From: Pedobacter kyungheensis
GTDB taxonomy: Bacteria > Bacteroidota > Bacteroidia > Sphingobacteriales > Sphingobacteriaceae
Direction of reading: 5' to 3'
Assembly (NCBI RefSeq): GCF_000812965.1
Contig: NZ_JSYN01000035.1
Location: 1 to 64,000 of the forward strand
Length of the DNA: 64,000 nt
Shown: piece after piece, positions 1 to 8,714 of the stretch
Layout: every line of letters starts with the position of its first letter
How positions within the stretch are numbered: position 1 is the first letter of the stretch
The notes under the pieces: model-generated
Told to the model about the DNA's origin: nothing
What the model saw: only the letters and a program-made list of their open reading frames with translations
Databases searched by the model: none
Translations under genes and position numbers: made by a program

Positions 1-73
1 AGCCTTTATTTTATGCAGAAATTGAAAAATTATTCCCGAAAGCTAGTTGCGAAAAAAGCTGATCGAAAGATCA

Positions 74-180
74 GAACGGCCAGTTTGCCCCGAAACAGGT
101 GGTCACTTTAAAGCGAAATGGGGTGACAGTTTAAATGCGGAACGGCTGGCCATTTTTGCCGAAATGCCCACTCTGTCAGC
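74..180. repeat. Short degenerate repeats, possible insertion-sequence end remnant
   Basis: Three related stretches follow one another: GAAACAGGTGGTCACTTTAA (from 92), GAAATGGGGTGACAGTTTAA (from 115) and GAAATGCCCACTCTGTCA (from 161). Iterated GGTGGTCA/CAGTTTAA-like units are typical of the multiple terminal repeats of IS21-family elements. A weaker similar stretch occurs at about 1261-1297. No transposase is seen nearby, so this would be a decayed end. The family assignment is inference. Confidence 0.3.
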
Positions 181-381
181 ATTGTTCACAATGAAATGAT
201 TCTTAGTAATCAAGCAGAAGCTATTTATCTTTTATCTCCATGAAAACTCAAGAGTTTATATTTCAGCAGAAGCGATTTACTTATTTCGCTTCAAAATAGC
301 CATCAATCTGGTTTTCAAGATGCTGTTTAAATTGTAAGCTAAACGGTAGTCCCCGATACGCTATCCTAGTTTATTCATTGA

Positions 382-1071
382 TTAAGTTTTAAGTTCATCA
401 ATCGTTTTTTGAATTAGAAATGGAGCTTTACTCTGAAGCATCTCCGCATAATTTATACTTTGTGCACGGAAGGTATCTACTGCTGTGCAAAATTTTTCTG
501 AAACCTGATGCTCTTCCGAATAATTCTTCATTAGGAACCAGTATAACACTTCGCAGAACATACCCAGCTCCGGTTTTGTAAAGCCTCCTAATTTAGCAAT
601 GAGCCATATGGCCCCAACATTTTTCTTTCCATTTTCTTCAAAGCTAAAGACCAAGTTTGGATTGAGGTAAAGCGGTATATTGTCGATTGAATATATCTTG
701 TGAACTTTCTGCACACTTTCGAATTTGGTTATCTCCTCTGGTCGGATTTCCTGGTGGTTGAATTCCTTGAAGTTGGTAAGGATTTCGATGTTGCGACGGT
801 GCATCGATTTTGTTTTTTTGATTTCTGTAGCTTCGACTTTAGCCAAGAGTTCATTGATTTTATCTTCATAAAATTCATCACTATTATGTTTAATAACATT
901 ATAGATACAACTCGTGCTGGTGACCCAATAATCACCGCCTCCTTCCTGATTATCCTCTTCCTTTTTTTCTTTGGCTGTACGTGTTTTTAGTTTATAAGCG
1001 AAATTGGCTTTTGCCTTATCAGAGATTTTACGATTATACTCTATGAGTTCCTTAATTGTGATTTTTTGCAT
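382..1071 (-). CDS. Hypothetical protein, 229 aa
   Basis: I do not recognise this protein. It has no signal peptide or membrane segment. The N-terminal third is lysine- and glutamate-rich with a charged stretch followed by EGGGDYWVTSTS, and the C-terminal half is more hydrophobic and probably globular (around VGAIWLIAKLGGF). It is transcribed leftwards and stands alone between gene-poor stretches, next to a possible IS remnant on its left. Low GC and lack of conserved neighbours fit an accessory gene. The start ATG at 1071 is the first in frame. That it is a real gene rests on ORF length and natural amino-acid composition; the opposite-strand ORFs in the same stretch are low-complexity and were not accepted. 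Confidence 0.6.
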   Translation of the reverse strand: MQKITIKELIEYNRKISDKAKANFAYKLKTRTAKEKKEEDNQEGGGDYWVTSTSCIYNVIKHNSDEFYEDKINELLAKVEATEIKKTKSMHRRNIEILTNFKEFNHQEIRPEEITKFESVQKVHKIYSIDNIPLYLNPNLVFSFEENGKKNVGAIWLIAKLGGFTKPELGMFCEVLYWFLMKNYSEEHQVSEKFCTAVDTFRAQSINYAEMLQSKAPFLIQKTIDELKT

Positions 1072-2017
1072 AATAAAGAGCTTTAATAATCAGCAATTTA
1101 AGGTTTTTTATTGTATTTCTATCAATCCCGTTTTTACTAGAAAGATAACTAAGTATTTGGTTGTTGTCAGTATAGTCTTGATGCTTATCGAAAATAATCT
1201 TTAAATTCAAGTTGGATTATTTTATCGGTCAAAGAACGTTCATATATAGTGTTTGTTTAAGCGAAACTGGTTAGCCCATTTAGAGCCAAATTGGTCAAGA
1301 ATTTGATTGTCTGCTTTTTTTAAGAAAATCCAAAATTGGCATAACCATACATATATTAAACTAGAAATCAGAAAAAGATTATCGATGGCGTATCCACCAT
1401 CAAAATCTTATAATATCATATATTAGCTATAAAATATTGTATAGGAACGAAATGGGTATTTTGGCAAAAGCGTACGCACGTTTCGCCTTTATACAGACAT
1501 ACTGTGTCGCTGCAAACTGGTCGCGCTTATCTTTTAATCGGGATTTCTTCACTCAGTAATTCCATTTATTTTTTTAAGTTCAGGCCAATTACAAGGCTCA
1601 GCTATTAAAATACCACTTGATGCGATTTTTGTCTATCTAGTGGGATTTAGATGCTGTGGTGCATCTTTAAGGTGATATTTCGATATGATTTTCCATCAAA
1701 GATCCATTGTTCATCTGAAAAAGATGGGTTGGATGTGTACCTGAATTAAATGGATATGGTTGCTTCGAGGGAGAAATAAATTGGAGGTCGACGCCGGTTT
1801 TTGTTCAGAGGGAAAGGAACATGTTAGACAACCGCCTGGCATGCAAATTCATGTACAGTTTGGACCGAAAAGGATTGAACCTTTTTCGCTGAAATATGCA
1901 CTTTGAAAGCAGGTTAAGTTCTTCCCATACGGAATAACCCCCGGGCGATTCTGGAGTAATGCCAAGAGTTGTTTAAATAATCTAACTATTAATAAATGTT
2001 GGAGATTTTTAGGGTAA
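1072..2017. other. Gene-poor stretch of about 950 bp
   Basis: No convincing ORF on either strand. The sequence is AT-rich to about 1450 and more mixed afterwards. A weak IS-end-like repeat lies at about 1261-1297. Parts of 1620-1920 look like decayed coding sequence, with short open stretches broken by stops, but I cannot assign a family. Confidence 0.5.
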
Positions 2018-2893
2018 TTACGCCCGTCTTGGGTTGATCAACCTTTGTAGGCTAGGATCACCGACATCTAACGTGAGGGCATATCTAAATCGGAGTCTGG
2101 GTGGATCAACTTCATCCTTTCGGAAAAACAAGGTTATTTTGCCATCTGTATTAGCGCAGGCATTTACCCCATAGAAATAAGCTGACATATCTTCAATGAG
2201 GTTCAATGTGCCATGATAATACTTATCGATAAGTTTGAAAAAATTGGTGCCGTTATATGTTGGTTCTTCAACCACTGCCTCCCCATTATATGCACTTATT
2301 TTGAATCTCGGAATTTCAGTATCATAGTCATGCTCGATATCAGCCCTTAGCTGCATAAAATCTTTTTTAAAATCAACCTGGGCTTTTTTGGCAATATCTA
2401 TGATTTTCAGGTAGCCTTGTTTATACCTGAAATTTTCTGAGAATGTTTTAATATATTTTTCGACTTCAGATTCTTTGTAGAGTAAAAAAGAGCTTACCTT
2501 AAAATCACCGTCTTCAAGGAGACCGGATTTCCCAAAATTGTTCAATAACTGCCTACCGGAAATGAAAAATTCTTTGATACGTTTACGTATCAAAATCTCT
2601 GGGGTCCTATCAGAACTTGTACTGCCATCTAGGTTTATAGAAAAGTAGGTGCCGTTGTTAACCCCTTGCAGATATTCCTCACGCAGTTTCATCACTTCAT
2701 GGTAAGTATCGTAGAAATTGGTAAAGTCTTCCTTATTCTTTTTCTCATACAGTTCATACCGGCTTTTCGCTGCAGGCCATCGCTTTCCCATGAACCCCAT
2801 TTCGGCCATTTTTTCGAAATGCAAAAAAAAGCGGGTTAAAATGCCCTGAGAGGTCCCGTGGTTTGAGATATAATTTATTCCGGATAATAACAT
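2018..2893 (-). CDS. Hypothetical protein, 291 aa, partner of the upstream nuclease-metallopeptidase gene
   Basis: No family recognised. There is no signal peptide or membrane helix, so it is probably cytoplasmic. The middle (residues about 100-200) is rich in charged residues and predicted helices, and the C-terminal part contains aromatic and beta-rich sequence (ITLFFRKDEVDPPRLRFRYALTLDVGD). It starts 42 bp after the stop of the nuclease/ImmA-IrrE fusion on the same strand, so the two are probably one transcript. This two-gene layout, on an island with a recombinase remnant, suggests a regulatory, immunity or effector partner, but that is inference. It could also be an unrelated cargo gene. 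Confidence 0.65.
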   Translation of the reverse strand: MLLSGINYISNHGTSQGILTRFFLHFEKMAEMGFMGKRWPAAKSRYELYEKKNKEDFTNFYDTYHEVMKLREEYLQGVNNGTYFSINLDGSTSSDRTPEILIRKRIKEFFISGRQLLNNFGKSGLLEDGDFKVSSFLLYKESEVEKYIKTFSENFRYKQGYLKIIDIAKKAQVDFKKDFMQLRADIEHDYDTEIPRFKISAYNGEAVVEEPTYNGTNFFKLIDKYYHGTLNLIEDMSAYFYGVNACANTDGKITLFFRKDEVDPPRLRFRYALTLDVGDPSLQRLINPRRA

Positions 2894-2935
2894 TTGCAGT
2901 AAGTTTATAAAGTATTACGAAAAAACGTCATTACT

Positions 2936-4357
2936 TTATTGACCATCCCATTCTTCAGCATCGGACAGGTATTTATCCATCCAGGATTTCATGATATTGC
3001 CAACAAATCTGGTCTTCCGGCTTTCTCCAAAAAGACTAAAGGAATTATAACTACGTTTTTTCTGATATTTAATCATTTCCAAATCCCGCATCCTGATTTC
3101 AAGGATACTTCTGCTAACCTGGAATATATAAGCCAGTTGAGTAATCACTACTTTATAGTCCCTAATATTACAAGGTTGGTTATCAACCCAAATTGATCCA
3201 TAATTGCGTATTCCCTCACCAATCTGCCATTTTACCAGTTGAAACATCAAAGAATACTTTGGTATTAATAAACAGGCTGCCAGATAATTAGCCTGCCATT
3301 CTATCCAGTGTTTCTCTTTTTCTAATTTATGTTTCTGTGTTGCCCGATCATATTTGGAATCTTCGTGCTGATCATAATCAGTTTGTGTGATTTTAAGATC
3401 TTCATGTAACAAGAAATGAGATATTTCATGCATGCATACAAAAGCAAATTGCCCAGTACCCAGCAATTCCGGGTTAATGTGTATGGTTTTGTCTTTTCTT
3501 TGATAAAATCCGTTGAGGTGGGATTTGTTTCTCTCAAATGGTACATCTACAAAGAAGCGCAAGCCATGTACTCTTGTGATGTAGTCCATAAAATCATCTA
3601 AGGGCAAAGGATTACCTCTGGAAACGACATTTGGATTAAAATCGGTAAGGATTTTCTCGCTAATTCCTTTTATGATAGTTTTTGAAAGGTATTCCAACCC
3701 CTCTGTTTTATCCCCTGGTTGTTCCCAGTTTACCTTGGCATTAAGTTCTCTACTTAAAAACTGTTCGATGATCAAATCCCAATCGTTTGAAGTGATATCA
3801 ATTTCTTCATTCACAAAGAGGGTTTTGATCTCTCGTAATTTCCGAAGCTCTTCATTCAGGGATACTACTGGTAGATCTGATTGCTCTGCACTTTTGCGCT
3901 TCTTGTTGAATAAGCGGATATCATGGCTATCAGCATCAACCTTGATCCACATCATGTTCTTATTTTTTAACAGATTATATCCGCCTTCCTGTAAATCGGT
4001 GGTGGTGATCAGCACTCCTTTTACATAGAGGCCAGCAACTTGTTGGATTTTAGCGATAAACTCCTCTACGTCGCTAACCGGAATAGGGCCACTATAGTCC
4101 TTACATTCTATCAGATATAGAAGATGGCACTGATTTGCGCCAGGGGGAATAACTTTGAGACTTATATCGAATATAATGTTACCTTCTCTGTCATTAGAAT
4201 AGAAGGGTGCCTTTTGTTCGAGATGGCAAAATTCCGGATTTAAACCAAGACGGCCTTCTTTCACGGCGGTATCCATAATCTGATATGCTTTACCCTCAAA
4301 AAGATCCCCTTTTCTTACAGTGTTCATAATGCTAATAATTTTCGTAAATATAGCCAT
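2936..4357 (-). CDS. PD-(D/E)XK nuclease-like domain fused to ImmA/IrrE-type metallopeptidase, 473 aa
   Basis: Two domains are visible. Residues about 11-150 look like a restriction-endonuclease fold: FEGKAYQIM with Glu21, then NIIFDISLKV with Asp64, then YLIECKDY with Glu84 and Lys86, and a following helix containing EEFIAKIQQ. Residues about 250-400 carry the zinc metallopeptidase signature HEISH (310-314) and the third ligand region EWQANYLAACLLIP (Glu353), the pattern of ImmA/IrrE peptidases, which cleave repressors of mobile elements or stress regulons. A possible helix-turn-helix follows (QLAYIFQVSRSILEIR). An internal ATG at residue 11 (MNTVRKGDLFEG) is an equally good start. The gene heads a two-gene transcript with the downstream 291-aa protein. 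A role in defence or mobile-element control is inference; the two motif sets are seen directly. Confidence 0.75.
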   Translation of the reverse strand: MAIFTKIISIMNTVRKGDLFEGKAYQIMDTAVKEGRLGLNPEFCHLEQKAPFYSNDREGNIIFDISLKVIPPGANQCHLLYLIECKDYSGPIPVSDVEEFIAKIQQVAGLYVKGVLITTTDLQEGGYNLLKNKNMMWIKVDADSHDIRLFNKKRKSAEQSDLPVVSLNEELRKLREIKTLFVNEEIDITSNDWDLIIEQFLSRELNAKVNWEQPGDKTEGLEYLSKTIIKGISEKILTDFNPNVVSRGNPLPLDDFMDYITRVHGLRFFVDVPFERNKSHLNGFYQRKDKTIHINPELLGTGQFAFVCMHEISHFLLHEDLKITQTDYDQHEDSKYDRATQKHKLEKEKHWIEWQANYLAACLLIPKYSLMFQLVKWQIGEGIRNYGSIWVDNQPCNIRDYKVVITQLAYIFQVSRSILEIRMRDLEMIKYQKKRSYNSFSLFGESRKTRFVGNIMKSWMDKYLSDAEEWDGQ

Positions 4358-4793
4358 TTGTAAAAATCAATTAACTGACACATAGCACTTTATTTATCAA
4401 CATTAAAATAGTAAATATATTAGCAAAGGATTTTTTGCTAAAAGTTAGCATTTGTCAATTACAAATCCATTTATTTACTCTTTACAATTTATCGGCTGTT
4501 TGGCTAATTTCTACTATTAACATTTTTGGCACCTAAATCCTAAACTCAGGTTTAACTAGAGCACAGTATTGCGTGAGCCACTGAGCCAATAGCAGAATGT
4601 TTTAATTATAATCTAGCTATCGAAAAAGTTAATCTTTCATACAAAACAATACTTTTTCATTCAAATAAACAACTTTCACCCTCCAAACAAAGAGCGATTC
4701 TGGCGTTAGATTTTCAGAATATTTTTCATATAAAATATCGATAGATATTATAATAAATCTTATTTGTTAACAGATAATAAGTGAAATACCACA
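4358..4793. other. AT-rich intergenic stretch
   Basis: No gene seen. It probably holds the promoter of the leftward nuclease-metallopeptidase gene, but I could not pick a single convincing promoter. Confidence 0.4.
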
Positions 4794-4931
4794 ATGAAAA
4801 ATACTTATTTATATGTCCGCGTAAGTACAGACGAACAAAAAAGAAAAGGATATTTTCTTCCAGAACAAGAGGACCATCTATTAAAATATTGCGAATTCAA
4901 TGGCATTGACGTAATGGGGATCTACTGGTAG
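4794..4931 (+). pseudogene. Truncated serine recombinase (resolvase), N-terminal 45 codons
   Basis: The reading frame begins with ATG and encodes the start of a serine site-specific recombinase: YLYVRVSTDEQ with the catalytic serine, followed by the LPEQEDHLLKYC helix typical of the large-resolvase N-terminus. It stops at TAG after 45 codons; the sequence beyond is unrelated and quickly reaches a hairpin. Full-length family members have about 180 to over 500 residues, so this is a remnant. It marks a former mobile element in this island. Confidence 0.7.
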
Positions 4932-4962
4932 GCTGGCTAACAGATATTTATTGCCATAAAAA

Positions 4963-4992
4963 AAGGAAACAACCCGTTAGAATTGTTTCCTT
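4963..4992 (-). terminator. Rho-independent terminator (leftward)
   Basis: Inverted repeat AAGGAAACAA / TTGTTTCCTT with a 10-nt loop. Read leftwards the stem is followed by seven T residues. There is no leftward gene just upstream; instead a decayed tRNA-tail-like sequence sits there (4993-5020). Confidence 0.55.
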
Positions 4993-5020
4993 AAGTAAGT
5001 GCTGGAGTCGAACCACACAG
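4993..5020 (-). other. Possible decayed tRNA 3'-end (attachment-site-like)
   Basis: Read leftwards this gives TGTGGTTCGACTCCAGCACT, a T-arm-like sequence with the TTCGA loop, followed by a terminator as at real tRNA genes. The stem pairs only partly and no tRNA body precedes it. Next to a truncated recombinase this could be an old attachment site. Confidence 0.3.
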
Positions 5021-5177
5021 TGATTAGTAATTTAAATTCCTTCTAATTTTAAAAGAGAATGATTATATTTACACTATAGCAATTGCAGCTAAAACGTAAC
5101 GAAATAATTGGTGAGCGATTAGGTGAGTCAAAATCTAAAACCGCAATTATACTATTTAAACGCTGATTTTAGCACTA

Positions 5178-5200
5178 GGTGCAAATCCCAGCGGGATCAC
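5178..5200 (+). other. tRNA 3'-end-like tail, copy 1 (putative attachment site)
   Basis: The T-loop is partly decayed (GGTGCAAATCCCAG). It is followed by CGGGATC, as an acceptor 3' strand would be, and then A and CA. The better-preserved T-loop in copy 2 (GGTTCGAATC) supports the reading. No upstream tRNA body is present. Confidence 0.5.
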
Positions 5201-5203
5201 AGA

Positions 5204-5231
5204 AAGCCTCACAGAAATGTGGGGCTTTTTT
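5204..5231 (+). terminator. Rho-independent terminator after tRNA-like tail
   Basis: Stem AAGCCTCACA, loop GAAA, stem TGTGGGGCTT, followed by a T-run. The same hairpin is at 8688-8714. Confidence 0.7.
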
Positions 5232-5649
5232 GTGTTTAAAAAGTTTGGCAGCATTCACGCCAGCATGAATTTCAAATACATTGCAATAGCAAAAAATATA
5301 AACTTAAAATGGCGATAAAATCGCTGATCTCTGCCACCCTCGTTATTCCAAAGGAATCACTTTGTGACAAACCAGGACGATTGGGGTAAAGTACATATGC
5401 ATTTGGTTTGACTAAGATAACGGTTTTATGATGATTGATGATCCTTACATTCTTTATCGGTTCGTACGCTGGTAGTCAAGTTTCCAATAATCCCGTTTGT
5501 GTAAAATTTTCACAAAAAAACACCCTTTTATACTTGTAATGAGTTTCTCAGTCTTATTTGGTGTAAAATTCAGATCCTACCCTTTGCGTAACAATTCTGT
5601 TGCGATATGTTTGTGGCACTATACTCTCATATTTAGATTTAAATTAACA

Positions 5650-7767
5650 ATGAAAAAATTAACGCTTAAGAATGGCAAGGCAATAGCTTGCCTGATCCTA
5701 ACCTTTTTATTTATGGTGCAGGCATGCAGGAAAGACTCTTTGATGCCTAGCTCAAACCTTCTCAATAAAACTATATCGGTTGAGGAAGCCAAACAGTACT
5801 TTGAACAAAACATCCTAAAGTTCAAGCCCGGGGTTAAACTCTCCTCAACAGGTCCGATAAAATCAGAAAGGAATGATGGTACCGATACCTCCGATGACAA
5901 ACTTCCCATGTGGGATGCCTCAAAGTTCAGGGATTTAAGTATAGGTACAAATGCGGTTCTGGCTCCCTTGCATAGGGAGGGGGTGTACGTCCACATCTCG
6001 AATAAAAAGATGGTCAAATATGGCTTTCTGAATTACCTTATGATGCATAAGGATGCAGACAATAAAATAATCACTGAGTGGGTGGAGCTGAAGCCTACCG
6101 AAAAATGGGTTGATGCTAAATTTTCCAGAAATTATGATGGAAAAATATTGGTAAAAGACTGGGATGGGAAAATAAAGCGCATATATACCTTCAATGATGG
6201 AATACTAGTAACAACCAATAAGCTAAAGAAAAATGTATTAGCTTCTTTAAAGGGCAAGACAATAAGTTCAGAGCAGGTTTGTCTGGTTACTACAACCGTC
6301 ACCATAAAAACAATACCGACACGGTGCCCATGCATGGGGCATACCTATGAACAAATAGGACAATGCGATTGCAGTGTAAAACCAACGCATTCATATTACA
6401 GAACCGTTGAGGTAGAAACGACCTATGATTGCGAGATACCCGACGAACCGATCGAGCCTACCCCAGGCGGTTCTGGAGGCACACCTGGTGGTCCAGGTAA
6501 TCAAGGTGGAGGTTCACCCAACCCAAATGATTACACTCCATTAAACTGTAATCCCGACCCAAATTACACAGTTCCAACTGTGCCGCCGCCACCCGGAACC
6601 GAGTATATACTACCCTGTTCGGAACTTGAGATCCCTACAGAAGAACCACCTCTGCCTAGCGATGAGCCGATCGAACCTAAATCATCTGCTGATTTGCTGG
6701 TTGAGTGGTTTAACAATGATCCAGATGCCCAGTTGCACTTATCGGATAACGAAATAGCCTATTTGTATGCGAACCCGACAATAGCAAGCGAACTGCTAAA
6801 TACAACTTTTTCAGAAGCTAAAGAGGTTAAAGAATTTACAAAGTGGGCTATTGCGTATAGTATAAATAATGGTTACAGCGAATACGTTACTTCCCTACTT
6901 AATGGCGTTTATGAAAATCAACCAGACGCCGATGCAGAATCAACTTTTACAAACTTTAGTTTTGATAATATTGAAACAAATTTTGCTTTCAGTTCAAATG
7001 GAGTTAATGTTTATGGGAATAGTCCCGCACTTCCAGACTACCCCTCTAACCATCCGGTTTCTGCCGCAATTACAGCATATAATCCGTGGATATATTTAGC
7101 ATTTTCTAATTCAAACAATACCAGCATAAGGCATTTTCATAAACAAGTGAAAGGCCTAGCAGGTAGTGATGGTTGGGGAAAATCGATTGGTGCCATTGGA
7201 GAAGGATTGGCAGCAAGCAGAATTACATCCTGGCCAACCTCACCAGGTTTCCAATATAGAGTTGGTTTCATGGCAGGAACTACACATTTGGATGGTTTAC
7301 AGTGGGGCGTGCTTTTCAAAACCAGTACAGGAATTGGATGGGGATTAAATGTGGTGAATTCAGATCTTAATGGAAATGAAGTAATCACAAAAATGGAAGA
7401 GCCGGATGGACCGGAAGTATTTGGTCAGAAAATGGCAAGAATCTCTTATGAGATAAAAACCATCAGTCCTTATAATGACCCCGCTTATCTATGGGCTAGT
7501 TTTTCAGAAGGAATAAAACAGGCAGAACATAGGGCCAATAGTTCAGGTATCAGCGCATCGGTCTTAGTGTTTGATACTGACTCTTTTCTTAAATTGAAAA
7601 ACTCCACATATGGGCCACAATTATTAAATCGGCTGGCAACTATGTTCTCAAGAAAAAATGACAATGGTGAGCAAAAAGTGTATTTAAGGTTGGAGAAAAG
7701 TTTGTATGCTGACGCAAGATCTTCATATTTTGCTTTAGCTGGCAGGATTAAAAATTTATCAGAATGA
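5650..7767 (+). CDS. Lipoprotein with proline/glycine-rich linker and nuclease-like C-terminal domain (candidate polymorphic toxin), 705 aa
   Basis: Start chosen at ATG 5650, because MKKLTLKNGKAIACLILTFL leads to a lipoprotein cleavage site (MVQAC); the upstream in-frame extension to 5497 lacks this. Residues about 30-220 are a surface-protein-like region (WDASKFRDLS, then repeats of DGKI), followed by a cysteine cluster (RCPCMGH, GQCDC) and a Pro/Gly-rich linker at about 260-350. The last ~190 residues fit the order of PD-(D/E)XK nucleases: GEGLAA (Glu518), THLDGLQ (Asp548), then ISYEIKT (Glu601, Lys603) and a helix with EGIKQAEHR. Its stop overlaps the start of the next gene by ATGA. Lipoprotein anchor, linker, variable enzymatic tail and a coupled small gene are the layout of polymorphic toxins. 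The nuclease reading is inference from motif order. Confidence 0.65.
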   Translation: MKKLTLKNGKAIACLILTFLFMVQACRKDSLMPSSNLLNKTISVEEAKQYFEQNILKFKPGVKLSSTGPIKSERNDGTDTSDDKLPMWDASKFRDLSIGTNAVLAPLHREGVYVHISNKKMVKYGFLNYLMMHKDADNKIITEWVELKPTEKWVDAKFSRNYDGKILVKDWDGKIKRIYTFNDGILVTTNKLKKNVLASLKGKTISSEQVCLVTTTVTIKTIPTRCPCMGHTYEQIGQCDCSVKPTHSYYRTVEVETTYDCEIPDEPIEPTPGGSGGTPGGPGNQGGGSPNPNDYTPLNCNPDPNYTVPTVPPPPGTEYILPCSELEIPTEEPPLPSDEPIEPKSSADLLVEWFNNDPDAQLHLSDNEIAYLYANPTIASELLNTTFSEAKEVKEFTKWAIAYSINNGYSEYVTSLLNGVYENQPDADAESTFTNFSFDNIETNFAFSSNGVNVYGNSPALPDYPSNHPVSAAITAYNPWIYLAFSNSNNTSIRHFHKQVKGLAGSDGWGKSIGAIGEGLAASRITSWPTSPGFQYRVGFMAGTTHLDGLQWGVLFKTSTGIGWGLNVVNSDLNGNEVITKMEEPDGPEVFGQKMARISYEIKTISPYNDPAYLWASFSEGIKQAEHRANSSGISASVLVFDTDSFLKLKNSTYGPQLLNRLATMFSRKNDNGEQKVYLRLEKSLYADARSSYFALAGRIKNLSE

Positions 7768-8294
7768 AAATAGTTATTTTAGCCGTATGTTTACTTTTTT
7801 CTAATTATTACAGCAGCATGAGCCAATCAATAGATAAAAATCTCGGAATTGTGGTAACCGATTTTGACACTAATTTTTCAGAGTATGTGAAAAAATACGG
7901 CCAATTAGAAGTTTTAACCTTGCTTAACCCAGGGCAGACTATTTACCCGCCAGGGGATGTGATGCCGATTAATCCATATTATTATAAATTAACAGAAAAA
8001 ATTTACCAGTTTAAAAATTTAAAACACCTGAGATTGCAGTGTCTGTATGTCTTAGATTTGCCGAATAACATTACAAAGTGCAAACTGGAAACCCTGGCCA
8101 TTCCATTCTGTCCTGATTCTAATATGGAGTCTATTGTGGGTAAATTAAAAAAGTGTAAGTATTTAAAAGAAATTGATTTGGTTAATGTAGTTCTACCTGA
8201 TGACAAAATTGCATTTTTGAAAAAAAGCTTACCTCACATAAAGTTCGTTAACTTGATGGATGACCTTTCTTTTGACGATGAAATTGAAAATTGA
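7764..8294 (+). CDS. Exported leucine-rich protein, candidate immunity protein, 176 aa
   Basis: Begins with a Sec-type signal peptide (MKIVILAVCLLFSNYYSS, cleavage near SMSQS). The mature part has irregular leucine-rich-repeat-like strands: LEVLTLLNP, LKHLRLQCL, LETLAIPF, LKEIDLVNV and IKFVNLMDD, spaced 20-30 residues apart. The start codon overlaps the stop of the upstream 705-aa lipoprotein (ATGA), so the two are translationally coupled. Small LRR-like proteins directly after a toxin gene are known as immunity proteins in several polymorphic toxin loci; that role is inference. Export to the periplasm is unusual if the toxin is a cytoplasmic DNase, so an alternative is an accessory surface protein. 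Confidence 0.65.
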   Translation: MKIVILAVCLLFSNYYSSMSQSIDKNLGIVVTDFDTNFSEYVKKYGQLEVLTLLNPGQTIYPPGDVMPINPYYYKLTEKIYQFKNLKHLRLQCLYVLDLPNNITKCKLETLAIPFCPDSNMESIVGKLKKCKYLKEIDLVNVVLPDDKIAFLKKSLPHIKFVNLMDDLSFDDEIEN

Positions 8295-8660
8295 AAGAAG
8301 GCAGATCATAATATTCTTGGCAAAATGGGAAAAATAAAGTTGGAAATAGATTTTTTTTCTCCTGCTAGTTAAATAATTGTCGAATAATTAACCAATGGAT
8401 CTAAAACATCTATTTATCCGTAACATTGCTGAAAGGTGCTACAGATTGAGACATAAAAAAGAACGGTCAATAGGCATGCTGTAGTTATCTTCAAAAAAAT
8501 TGGCTAGTTTTTATTTGTTGCAAGTTATGTTAATGGAACTTTTTTACGTATTTTTAATTAAAGCATTTGTAGCTAAAACGTATTGAAAAAATGGTAAATT
8601 ATTCGGTGAGTAGATTTTAAAAACACCTCTAAATACTATTTATACGCTGATATTTGGACT

Positions 8661-8684
8661 AGGTTCGAATCACAGCGGGATCAC
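8661..8684 (+). other. tRNA 3'-end-like tail, copy 2 (putative attachment site)
   Basis: AGGTTCGAATCACAGCGGGA keeps the full TTCGAAT T-loop, then CGGGATC and ACA. If CACAG is restored to CCCAG, as in copies 1 and 3, and CTAGG to CTGGG, the T-stem pairs perfectly. Confidence 0.55.
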
Positions 8685-8687
8685 AGA

Positions 8688-8714
8688 AAGCCTCACAGAA
8701 ATGTGGGGCTTTTT
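8688..8714 (+). terminator. Rho-independent terminator after tRNA-like tail, copy 2
   Basis: Same hairpin as at 5204-5231: AAGCCTCACA, GAAA, TGTGGGGCTT and a T-run. Confidence 0.7.

Larger units (their letters stand above)
5087..5382. repeat. Long direct repeat, copy 1, with tRNA-tail and terminator
   Basis: About 296 bp matching 8571-8867. The part from 5187 to 5382 is nearly identical in both copies, the part from 5087 to 5150 is diverged but keeps spacing (AGCTAAAACGTA 64 bp before the core in both). The core starts with GGTGCAAATCCCAGCGGGAT, which resembles the T-arm 3' strand and acceptor 3' strand of a tRNA, then a terminator, then about 150 bp of non-coding DNA. Confidence 0.85.

Noticed and set aside
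700..990. Rightward ORF opposite the 229-aa gene
   Set aside because: Phe/Ile-rich, low-complexity antisense translation.
5497..5649. N-terminal extension of the 705-aa lipoprotein
   Set aside because: It puts 51 residues before a good lipoprotein signal; ATG 5650 is better.
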